A stretch of 8,780 nt of DNA from Acidobacteriota bacterium (GCA_021819255.1 JAKART010000070.1:1-8780), one strand, 5' to 3'; shown: positions 1-6,040, counted from the first letter of the stretch. Program-made: numbers and translations. Notes: generated from the sequence alone by a model not told the origin.

Positions 1-1
1 A

Positions 2-70
2 TTCGGAGTATTTTGCGAGCGCGGCCAATGAGTCGTAAGCCAATAGTTCATTGTTCCACCCGACCTCCAT
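2..70 (-). CDS. Possible N-terminal fragment of a gene leaving the left edge
   Basis: A minus-strand reading frame opens with ATG at 70-68 and stays open for 23 codons to the window edge, beginning MEVGWNNELLAYDSLAALAKYS. The composition is protein-like, with a helical Leu/Ala-rich stretch. No Shine-Dalgarno sequence is visible upstream, and a plus-strand frame is also open from position 1 to a stop at 97-99, so chance is a real alternative. No family is recognised. The segment lies just outside the presumed end of the IS481 fragment, so it could be flanking host DNA. Confidence 0.2.
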   Translation of the reverse strand, partial: MEVGWNNELLAYDSLAALAKYSE

Positions 71-120
71 TTATCGGAACTGTTTGCTTTTGGTATTGAT
101 ATTACTCCCGTGAAAGTAAT

Positions 121-610
121 TGTTTAGCTGTGGAGTGTCAACAGGTTGTTGTCATCGATTCCTGAACGTCGGATGGGTGGCGACAGGCCAAGACTAGCAT
201 GGGGCCGGCGCCAGTTGTACGGATGCAGCCAGGGGCGAAGCTCCTGGCTGCGTTGGTTGGAGTTTGGGTAGGACCGTGCGTAGGCCCATTCTCGGAGCGC
301 GGTCTGGATGAAGCGTTCGGCCTTGCCGCTGGTGCGCGGGGTGTAGGGACGGGGGAAGCGGTGCTTGAGTGCAAGGCGCTTGCAGGCGGCAGCCATGGAT
401 CGGGAACGGTAGGCCGGTCCGTTGTCGGTCAGGATGGCCTTGAAGGTGATGCCAAGCCGGGCGTAGTACGCCAGCGCAGCATGCAGGAAGGCCAGTACCG
501 ACGCCCTCTTTCGTCTGGATCGATGGCCGAGAAGGCGATGCGCGAGTGGTCGTCGATGGCCACATGCACATACTCCCAGCCGGCGCCTTGGACCGAGCCG
601 CGGCGGTGGT
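121..610 (-). mobile_element. IS481-family element, truncated fragment
   Basis: This is the downstream half of an IS481-family insertion sequence lying on the minus strand. The presumed outer end is at 121, where the plus strand begins TGTTTAGCTGTGGAG; IS481-family ends typically start with TGT, and the transposase stop codon lies only a few bases inside. The upstream half (N-terminal helix-turn-helix, first terminal repeat) is missing: similarity stops at about 610, where an IS256-type end begins. The missing half is not found on the far side of the IS256 remnant, so this is not a simple insertion that left both halves behind. Confidence 0.7.
124..607 (-). pseudogene. IS481-family transposase, C-terminal part, frameshifted
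   Basis: The remnant encodes most of the DDE integrase core. In one frame it reads GAGWEYVHVAIDDHSRIAF, containing the first catalytic Asp region, up to about position 510. A different frame then continues LHAALAYYARLG, LTDNGPAYRS (second Asp), SGKAERFIQTALREWAY (catalytic Glu) and the typical C-terminus NNLLTLHS, stopping with TAA at 126-124. Restoring one base in the short T-run at 509-511 (an A-run on the coding strand) rejoins the frames as DEKRASVLAFL, which fits the family. The N-terminal half is absent. This gene cannot make an active transposase. Programmed frameshifting is unlikely because no proper slippery heptamer in the zero frame is seen. Confidence 0.85.
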
Positions 611-673
611 AGTGTCCAGTTTCTTTCGCACATTCGATCTTTGTTGTGAAGTAGGAAGGTTGTTGGGTTGAGG

Positions 674-713
674 TTGTTTGCCACAGGCCCCCATGGGGGC
701 CTGTGGCAAACAA
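674..713. repeat. Perfect 40-bp palindrome at the transposase 3' end
   Basis: The 20 bases at 674-693 are the exact reverse complement of 694-713. As RNA this folds into an 18-bp stem with a CATG loop, very GC-rich in the inner half (CAGGCCCCC paired with GGGGGCCTG). It begins five bases after the stop codon of the IS256-type transposase (719). There is no T-run on either side, so it is not a textbook intrinsic terminator, although it could end or block transcription in both directions. It most likely belongs to the IS256 element. Confidence 0.8.
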
Positions 714-718
714 GGTGG

Positions 719-1146
719 TCAGGCGATGGCCCTGACTTCGGCCAGCCGGTTCATCTGCAAGTAGCGTTTGGTTCCCCACCGAGTAGCAGCGACGCGCCGC
801 AGGCGCGCGGCCACCAGCATGAGCGCCGGTCGGCCATCGGGGACGCGCCCACCACACGCGTTCGTTGGCGGATCTTGCGGTTCAGACGTTCCAGCGGGTT
901 GTTGGTGAGAATCGAGCGCCAGTGCTCCGACGGAAAACTGTAATAACTCAGCGTCTCATCAACGCCGCTCTCGACAATCTCCGCCGCCTTCGCCAGCCGC
1001 AGCGCGTTCAACGTCTCCTCGACGGTGGATCGCACAACCTCGTCCAAATGCGCCTGGATGCGCCCTTCGTCGATCTGCACCACCGGCCCCGCTATCGACC
1101 GTACCTCGTGCGCCGTGCTTCCTGCTTCGTCCATTCTTCGCTCCAT
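719..1146 (-). pseudogene. IS256-family (mutator-type) transposase, internally deleted and frameshifted
   Basis: The start is taken at ATG 1146-1144 (MERRMDEAGSTAHEVRSI). The N-terminal segment ends with IDEGRIQAHLDEVV and STVEETLNAL, which matches the start of IS256-type transposases. At about 997-1002 it is fused in frame to the C-terminal segment RLAKAAEIVESGVDETL, followed by FPSEHWRSILTNNPLERLNR and RTRVVGA. Roughly the central 250 residues, including the first catalytic Asp residues, are missing. After VVGA the frame breaks at about 845. Adding one base restores PDGRPALMLVAARLRRV and GTKRYLQMNRLAEVRAIA, ending at TGA 721-719, the natural C-terminus. The gene is non-functional. Confidence 0.85.
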
Positions 1147-1252
1147 CTTCGCCTGCCTCGGAGGTCTTGCTCCCCCTGCTTGTACCAACCTCCCAGCCTC
1201 GATGGCAAATCATATGTGCGAAAAATAGCGTACGTTATCATCATTTGCACCG

Positions 1253-1493
1253 ATGGACGACGAGAACGAAACGCTTTTGTTTGAGAAATTGCAGGAGCAC
1301 GTTCTCGCTCATTACCCCAATCCGGAGCGCAAGGGATATTCAGATCCAGCCGTATTAAAAGGGTTTGATCGACAATCCCGGCAATGTAACGCTAGCCGCT
1401 CTAAACGATCTGCATATTTTCAAGTGCGCGGAATGCACGCGCCTGCTCATGGAACTACGGGAAAAGAAGAAACGGCGCGGAGCATCAAAATAA
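1253..1493 (+). pseudogene. Small CxxC protein gene, broken by one-base frameshift
   Basis: ATG at 1253 opens MDDENETLLFEKLQEHVLAHYPNPERKG, and the frame continues sensibly to about codon 38. Removing one base at about 1367 joins it to a second good frame, IDNPGNVTLAALNDLHIFKC followed by AECTRLLMELREKKKRRGASK, ending with TAA at 1491-1493. The restored product would be about 80 residues with a CxxC pair (CAEC) near an amphipathic basic tail. Similar small proteins with a 'hIFxCAECTxxLxxLR' ending are, to my recollection, common in acidobacteria. They resemble zinc-binding anti-sigma-like domains, but no function is assigned. No clear Shine-Dalgarno is visible. The upstream region is now the edge of the IS256 remnant, so its promoter has probably been lost. 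Confidence 0.6.
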
Positions 1494-1594
1494 CTGACAC
1501 CTTCAATATCAGGATCGATCCTCCCCCTTTTATCCTTCTTCTCTATATGTCCTTTACGGCAAACAATGCTATCCACATATGGCAACAAGGCTAG

Positions 1595-1618
1595 ATGTTC
1601 AGTCCCGGCATTTGATGG
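1595..1618 (+). repeat. Left terminal inverted repeat of the IS481-family element
   Basis: Matches 2590-2613 exactly as its reverse complement over 24 bases. The match extends to 28 if the flanking CTAG (1591-1594) is counted, and breaks at 1590 and 1619. Confidence 0.85.
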
Positions 1619-1651
1619 TGCATACTTTTCTGAACGCGAAAAGGAGGCACT

Positions 1652-2617
1652 ATGGGACAGGTTCTACACCGGAGCGCCACAACGACAGAGGCGGTCCGTC
1701 GAGCGATACAACATAGTCAAGAGAGTATGAGGGCGTTGGCCCGGCGTCATGGCATCAACCCGAAGACAGTGGCCAAGTGGAAGAAGCGCAACTCCACAGT
1801 AGACCACCGGACGGGTCCTACGGTTCCGAGGTCGACTGTTCTGACGATGGAGCAAGAAGCCATCATCGTCGCGTTTCGCAAGCATACGCTGTTGCCACTC
1901 GACGAGTACCTATAGGCCTTGCAGGCCACGATCCCGCAGATCACCCGTTCATCGCTTCATCGTTGTTTGGAACGCCATGGCATCAGCCGCCGACCCGAGG
2001 TCGAGGGTGACACTCCCCGCAGGAAGAAGTTCGACACCTGTCCGATCGGCTTCTTCCACATCGACCTTGCTGAGGTGAGGACTGCCGAAGGCAAGCTCTA
2101 CCTGTTCGTGGCTATTGACCGCACGTCGAAGTTCGCCGTGGTCGAACTCGTCGAAAGAGCAGATATGCGGGCCGCTGCCGCCTTGCTCGCAGCGCTCGTG
2201 GAAGCCGTTCCGTACCGCATCCACACCGTGCTCACCGGCAACGGGATCCAGTTCGCTGATCTGCCGAAGAACCGCCAGGGGCCAACCGCACGTTTCCGGG
2301 GACACCCCTTCGACCGGCTATGCCACCTTCTGGGCATCGAACACCGGCTCACCAAGCCCAACCACCCCTGGACCAACGGGCAGGTCGAGCGAATGAACCG
2401 AACCATCAAAGACGCTACGGTCAAGCGATACTTCTACGACACCCATAACCAACTCAAAGCGCACTTGACCGACTTCCTCCGAGCCTACAACTTCGCCCGA
2501 AGACTCAAGACCCTCAAAGGGCTCACGCCCTATGAATACCTCTGTAAGCTCTGGACGAAAACCCCAGATGAATTTACCCTCAACCCGATCCATCAAATGC
2601 CGGGACTGAACATCTAG
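1652..2617 (+). pseudogene. IS481-family transposase with amber codon and lost catalytic Asp
   Basis: ATG 1652 follows AAGGAGG (1641-1647). The N-terminal part is a helix-turn-helix region (codons about 13-46, SMRALARRHGINPKTVAKWK). The DDE core follows: FFHIDLAEV with Asp at codon 138 (2063-2065), VLTGNGIQF where the family has VLTDNG, and NGQVERMNR with Glu at codon 246. Codon 88 is TAG (1913-1915) between DEYL and ALQATIP, in the same frame; relatives have a Tyr there, so a single TAC/TAT to TAG change explains it. Codon 196 (2237-2239) is GGC instead of GAC, removing the second catalytic acid. Without the amber codon the product would be 321 residues, a normal family length, ending HQMPGLNI. 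The terminal TAG lies in the CTAG at the insertion edge. Confidence 0.9.
2590..2613 (-). repeat. Right terminal inverted repeat of the IS481-family element
   Basis: Exact reverse complement of 1595-1618. It overlaps the last codons of the transposase (HQMPGLN), so coding and terminal-repeat constraints coincide here. Confidence 0.85.
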
Positions 2618-2654
2618 TCCGCTACCTTGCAACTAATTCATTTTCTTATGTTTG

Positions 2655-2731
2655 TGGTGGCCCGGGCAGGAGTCCAACCTGCGACCTTCGCGTTAGGAGT
2701 GCGCTGCTCTATGCAACTGAGCTACCGGGCC
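2655..2731 (-). tRNA. tRNA-Arg, anticodon CCT, with swapped 19-56 pair
   Basis: A full cloverleaf with encoded CCA. The acceptor stem is GGCCCGG/CCGGGCC, the D arm GCTC/GAGC, the anticodon loop CTCCTAA (anticodon CCT at 2697-2695, reading AGG), the variable loop AGGTC and the T arm GCAGG/CCTGC. T8-A14, G15-C48, G18-T55 and T54-A58 are all present. The D loop reads AGTTGCATA, so position 19 is C (plus-strand 2713), and the T loop reads TTGGACT, so position 56 is G (plus-strand 2675). The usual G19-C56 pair is thus replaced by C19-G56. The anticodon stem is GCGCA/CGCGA, with non-Watson-Crick 27-43 (G-A) and 31-39 (A-C). It may be a functional variant or the start of decay. No clear promoter or T-run terminator is seen beside it. 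Confidence 0.93.
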
Positions 2732-2771
2732 AACTGGAGGGAGGTTGCTCAGCGGATCGTGCGGATCGGCG

Positions 2772-2797
2772 AGAACACCTGTCCCAGAACACCTGTC
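2772..2797 (+). repeat. 12-bp direct repeat upstream of the glycosyltransferase
   Basis: AGAACACCTGTC occurs at 2772-2783 and again at 2786-2797, a 14-bp period. It lies between the divergent tRNA and glycosyltransferase genes, about 85-110 bases before the latter's start. Tandem half-sites like this can be regulator binding sites, but no known operator is recognised and a chance duplication is possible. Confidence 0.35.
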
Positions 2798-2880
2798 TTA
2801 GTGTATCGCGGGCGGGTAACTCGCAGGGAAGAGGCGAAATCCATCCGGTCGGTCCCGTAGATAGAGGTAAAATCAAAGTT

Positions 2881-3858
2881 GTGCCAAAGTACTCTGTCGT
2901 CGTTCCATTCCACAATGAAGAAGAGAACGTTACCAAGCTCTATGACCGCGTCAAGGGGGTCATGGAGCAGGTAGGTTCCAGCTTCGAGATCGTCTTTGTC
3001 GATGATGGATCGCGCGACCGCACCTACCGTCTTCTGGAAGAGATTGCGGCGGTCGACTCGAGAGTGCTGCTGATCAAACTGCGGCGGAACTTTGGCCAGA
3101 CCTCGGCGCTGGCAGCCGGGTTTGATCACTCTTCAGGAGAGTACATCCTGGCCATGGATGGGGATCTGCAGCATGATCCGGCCGAGATTCCGATGTTTCT
3201 GGCCAAGCTCGAAGAGGGCTATGATGTGGTGAGCGGGTGGCGCGCGCAACGGGCCGACAACATGATGTTGCGCAGATTCCCTTCCCGGATCGCCAACTGG
3301 ATGATGGCGCGGCTCTCCGGCGTGGACATTCACGACTTCGGCACCACCTTCAAGGCTTATCGTAGAGACGTGATTCACAGCATCCCCTTGTATGGAGAGA
3401 TGCACCGGTTTATTCCGGCGCTGGCAAGCTGGTTCGGAGCCAGCATCTGCGAGGTCGCAATCTCCAATCCGGCGCGGGAGTATGGGAAGAGCCACTATGG
3501 GATCTCGCGCACCTTCCGGGTGTTCTTTGACCTGCTGACAGTTCGATTTCTGTTGAAGTACATGACGCGGCCGCTGCACTTCTTTGGCTCGTTGGGAGCG
3601 CTCGGGGTGCTTTCCGGCGGGGGTATGGCCATGTGGCTGCTACTGCACAAACTACTGTCTGGAACCAATGTGATGGACGAGCATGCACCGTTGTTCACTG
3701 TGGCGGCGGTGTTGATTCTGGCCGGGATTCAGTTGATCGGGGTGGGGCTGCTGGGTGAGTTGCAGGTACGCCACTTCTTTACCCAATCGCAGAATACTCC
3801 TTATGCGATTGACCGCATTGTTCGCTATCGCTCTCCGGAAGAGAGTTTGAGGCGCTAG
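2881..3858 (+). CDS. Family 2 glycosyltransferase, polyprenyl-phosphate (DPM1/GtrB/ArnC) type
   Basis: Predicted to transfer a sugar from a nucleotide donor to a lipid (polyprenyl) phosphate at the inner face of the cytoplasmic membrane. The 325 residues comprise an N-terminal GT-A domain, with SVVVPFHNEEENV (5-17), VDDGS (40-44, nucleotide binding) and MDGDLQHDP (92-100, containing the DxD-type metal site). The family-typical YGKSHYGISRTFRVFFDLL element follows at about 201-219, then two membrane helices at about 235-258 and 266-288. This layout and length match bacterial DPM1/GtrB/ArnC-like enzymes. The start is GTG 2881; AGAGGT at 2863-2868 is a rather distant ribosome site. The sugar is unknown. 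It diverges from the tRNA gene and is followed by a 159-bp gap. The downstream paired EamA proteins could flip its product, by analogy with ArnC and ArnE/ArnF; that is inference. Confidence 0.92.
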   Translation: MPKYSVVVPFHNEEENVTKLYDRVKGVMEQVGSSFEIVFVDDGSRDRTYRLLEEIAAVDSRVLLIKLRRNFGQTSALAAGFDHSSGEYILAMDGDLQHDPAEIPMFLAKLEEGYDVVSGWRAQRADNMMLRRFPSRIANWMMARLSGVDIHDFGTTFKAYRRDVIHSIPLYGEMHRFIPALASWFGASICEVAISNPAREYGKSHYGISRTFRVFFDLLTVRFLLKYMTRPLHFFGSLGALGVLSGGGMAMWLLLHKLLSGTNVMDEHAPLFTVAAVLILAGIQLIGVGLLGELQVRHFFTQSQNTPYAIDRIVRYRSPEESLRR

Positions 3859-3876
3859 GTTTCTCGACTTCGCTCC

Positions 3877-3898
3877 CGGAGCAGGATTCTCCTGTCCG
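3877..3898 (+). terminator. Small hairpin after the glycosyltransferase gene
   Basis: CGGA and CAGGA pair with TCCTG and TCCG around a TTC loop, with one bulged G, about 18 bases after the stop codon. No T-run follows, so an intrinsic terminator is only possible. Confidence 0.3.
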
Positions 3899-4017
3899 CA
3901 GTCAGGTTGGGGGCCTCTCCAGTTTTCAGGTGCAAAAAGGGTCCGTGGTTGTGCTGAGCGAAGGGTCATCCATGACGGGGATCGAGCACGTCGGCAATAG
4001 CCTCAGAAAGGAGATCC

Positions 4018-4917
4018 ATGCAGGAGGCGGTCTCTGGGGTGAGTGAAGAGGGCAACTTCAAAATCCGGGGGCCGCGTCACTGGCGACGCCGAAGCCGTCT
4101 GATATGGATTGCGAGCGTTTGCGTGGTGGCCATCACGGCTCTGGGTTTGGCGCCGAGTATGCCCATAGGGCCCAGTTATCACGTATTCGCCGACACGCGG
4201 ACGATGTGGGGAATCCCAAACGCTCTCGACGTGCTCTCTAACCTTCCGTTTTTCTTTGTGGGCTTATGGGGACTGCTGTGGCTGATGGGCCGCGCCGGCC
4301 GCGCCGGGTTTCTTGATCGCAGAGAGAGGATCCCCTACCTGGTTTTCTTCACCGGGGTGATGTTCACTGGCTTTGGTTCGTTCTGGTATCACCTGTCGCC
4401 GTGCAATCAACGGCTCCCTTGGGATCTTGTTCCGATGACCTGTGCGTTTGTCGCCCTGGTGGTTGCAACGTACATGGAGCGAGTGAATGTGCGCGCCGGA
4501 TACGCGGCGCTTGCGCCATTGCTGCTGGCCGGAACCTGCACGGTTTTCTACTGGTACTTCGGCAACGCCAGCGGCCATGGAGATTACAAGTACTATCTTT
4601 TTCTTCAGTTCTTTTCGCCGGTGGTCTTGACGCTCCTGATCGCTCTGTTCCCACCCCGCTACACGGGCTTTCGGTTCCTTGCCATCGCATTTCTCTTTTA
4701 CGTGCTGGCCAAGTTGCTTGAGGATGACGATTTTCCGATTTACCGGGATTTGCATGGAACAGTGAGCGGCCACACGCTGAAGCACCTGATTGCGGGGCTG
4801 GCCTGCTTCTGGGTTCTGCTGACGCTGCAACGCCGTCAACCTGTCGTTCGTGGGAGAACGGGCAGTCAACGGGCCGCAAACTTCATCCACCACGATGAAA
4901 GAACCGCCAACACCTAG
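4018..4917 (+). CDS. Ceramidase-like (CREST superfamily) integral membrane hydrolase
   Basis: Probably a membrane-embedded, metal-dependent hydrolase related to alkaline ceramidases, which split ceramide into sphingoid base and fatty acid. The real substrate here is unknown. The 299 residues form about seven or eight hydrophobic helices. CREST hallmarks appear in order: NALDVLSNLPFFFVG (68-82), GFGSFWYHLSP (118-128; Ser121 and His125), WDLVPM (135-140; Asp136) and SGHTLKHLIAG (250-260; His252 and His256). The Ser, Asp and three His form the zinc and catalytic set in the superfamily. The basic N-terminal tail (about 1-27) favours a cytosolic N-terminus. The start ATG has AAAGGAG six to seven bases upstream. 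It ends 17 bases before the methyltransferase, so the two are likely co-transcribed. Adiponectin-receptor-like or PAQR members of the same superfamily are the main alternative. Confidence 0.85.
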   Translation: MQEAVSGVSEEGNFKIRGPRHWRRRSRLIWIASVCVVAITALGLAPSMPIGPSYHVFADTRTMWGIPNALDVLSNLPFFFVGLWGLLWLMGRAGRAGFLDRRERIPYLVFFTGVMFTGFGSFWYHLSPCNQRLPWDLVPMTCAFVALVVATYMERVNVRAGYAALAPLLLAGTCTVFYWYFGNASGHGDYKYYLFLQFFSPVVLTLLIALFPPRYTGFRFLAIAFLFYVLAKLLEDDDFPIYRDLHGTVSGHTLKHLIAGLACFWVLLTLQRRQPVVRGRTGSQRAANFIHHDERTANT

Positions 4918-4934
4918 GATATTCGGAGATCACT

Positions 4935-5927
4935 TTGAAGACATCTCTCTTGTCGTTACTGGTCTGTCCCCATTGCCATCAGGAACTCCGCCTGGAGAGC
5001 GAGGCGGCGGAGGGCTTCGAGATTATGGAAGGCTTGTTGACCTGCGGCGGGTGTGCGGAACGGTATCCGGTGGTGCGCGGAGTTCCGCGTTTTGTCGGGG
5101 CGAGCCTGAGCGCGGAAAAGCGCGCCACCGCGTCGGCTTTTGGCTATGAATGGACGCACTACTCGGCCCTTACCGAGGCGGACAGAAAGGAGTTTCTGGC
5201 CTGGATTGCGCCGCTGAAGGCAGAAGATTTTCGAGATCAGGTGGTTTTGGATGGAGGTTGCGGGAAGGGAAGGCATATCTATCTCGCGTCGCAGTTCGGC
5301 GCCGGCACGGTTGTGGGTGTGGATCTTTCCGATGCCGTGGAAGCAGCCTTCAAGAATACGCGCGAACTTGAGAATGTTCATGTGGTGCAGGCTGACCTGC
5401 TGGAGCTTCCGTTCCGCAACCCCTTCACGCTGATTTACAGTGTGGGTGTCCTTCATCATCTTCCGGTTCCCAAGCAAGGATTCCTTGCCTTGACCCGGCA
5501 TGTGCAGCCGGGGGGGCGTATCTCCGCCTGGGTCTATGGCAAGGAAGGGAACCGCTGGATTGAGCTGTTCGTGGATCCTCTGCGCAAGAACGTCACCTCT
5601 CGCCTCCCGCGATGGATCACCCGCAGCCTGTGTTTTCCACTGGCGGTGGTTCTGTTTGCGGCGCTGAAACTGCTTTATGCTCCGGCGAAGACCCGACCGG
5701 GCCTGAAGCGTCTGCTGCCTTATTCCGAGTACCTCTGCTCGATCTCCGGATACACGTTTGCGGAGAATTTCTGGAACGTCTTCGACCAGCTTGTTGCGCC
5801 CACGGCTTTCTACCACAGCCGGGAAGAGGTGGTGGATTGGTTTTCGACTGCGGATCTGCAAGGGGTAATCATCGAGCGTCACAATGGCAATAGCTGGCGA
5901 GGAACCGGGCTGGTTCGCGGCCAGTGA
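4935..5927 (+). CDS. SAM-dependent methyltransferase with N-terminal Trm112-like zinc-ribbon
   Basis: A cytosolic class I methyltransferase of 330 residues. The N-terminus is a Trm112-like zinc-ribbon, LLVCPHCHQEL with Cys11/Cys14 and LTCGGCAERYP with Cys37/Cys40, followed by VRGVPRFV. The Rossmann domain has motif I VVLDGGCGKGRH (103-114), an acidic residue after beta-2 (VVGVDLS, Asp130), VVQADLLELPF (150-160) and YSVGVLHHLP (168-177). The remaining 150 residues include a hydrophobic stretch (about 225-245) that may touch the membrane. Similar fusions occur in glycan and lipid clusters, but the substrate cannot be told. The start is TTG 4935, chosen because CGGAG (4923-4927) precedes it by seven bases and no nearby ATG gives the complete zinc-ribbon. 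It sits 17 bases after the CREST gene. Confidence 0.9.
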   Translation: MKTSLLSLLVCPHCHQELRLESEAAEGFEIMEGLLTCGGCAERYPVVRGVPRFVGASLSAEKRATASAFGYEWTHYSALTEADRKEFLAWIAPLKAEDFRDQVVLDGGCGKGRHIYLASQFGAGTVVGVDLSDAVEAAFKNTRELENVHVVQADLLELPFRNPFTLIYSVGVLHHLPVPKQGFLALTRHVQPGGRISAWVYGKEGNRWIELFVDPLRKNVTSRLPRWITRSLCFPLAVVLFAALKLLYAPAKTRPGLKRLLPYSEYLCSISGYTFAENFWNVFDQLVAPTAFYHSREEVVDWFSTADLQGVIIERHNGNSWRGTGLVRGQ

Positions 5928-6018
5928 GGTCCTGCTTTGGGACGGCGGCCTTTCTGTGGGACGTGAAGCGTTGGGTTCTCTGGGTGAATCTCCCCCATTT
6001 CCAAAGGCAGCCGCCGGC

Positions 6019-6040
6019 CACGGTTGGATCCATAACCGTG
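6019..6040 (+). promoter_or_regulatory. Perfect 7-bp inverted repeat in the leader of the secreted-protein gene
   Basis: CACGGTT and AACCGTG flank an 8-base spacer (GGATCCAT) in the 169-bp gap between the methyltransferase and the next gene, about 57 bases before its start codon. It could be a dyad binding site or an mRNA hairpin. There is no T-run. The rest of the gap shows nothing else I can support. Confidence 0.35.

Larger units (their letters stand above)
611..1235 (-). mobile_element. IS256-family element remnant with internal deletion
   Basis: The boundaries are inferred from two imperfect inverted ends. The plus strand at about 611-640 reads AGTGTCCAGTTTCTTTCGCA, and the reverse complement of about 1207-1235 shares the core TCGCACAT and roughly half of the flanking bases. 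The transposase remnant lies between them, followed by a strong palindrome. At about 625 bp it is less than half the 1.3-1.5 kb usual for the family, because the middle of the transposase gene is gone. No matching target duplication is seen at the two edges, which suggests later rearrangement. The exact end points are uncertain by several bases. Confidence 0.6.
1595..2613 (+). mobile_element. IS481-family element, structurally complete, flanked by CTAG
   Basis: A 1019-bp insertion sequence bounded by perfect 24-bp inverted repeats (1595-1618 and 2590-2613), each starting ATGTTCAGTCCCGG from the outside. Directly outside stand CTAG at 1591-1594 and CTAG at 2614-2617, consistent with a 4-bp target duplication. 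Because CTAG is itself palindromic, the repeats can equally be read as 28 bp including it. IS481 of Bordetella is known to prefer NCTAGN targets. It carries one transposase gene, now inactive. It differs clearly from the other IS481-family fragment in this window. Confidence 0.85.

Noticed and set aside
505..515. Programmed frameshift joining the two IS481 transposase frames.
   Set aside because: The zero-frame codons do not form a standard slippery heptamer, the N-terminal half of the gene is missing anyway, and a simple one-base loss in an A-run explains the break.
199..612. A 137-codon plus-strand frame over the IS481 fragment.
   Set aside because: It is the complement of recognisable transposase sequence on the minus strand.
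1511..1522. 12-bp palindrome AGGATCGATCCT followed by a C/T run, as a terminator.
   Set aside because: The stem would be only four pairs around a four-base loop, and the following run is mostly C, so it is too weak to call.
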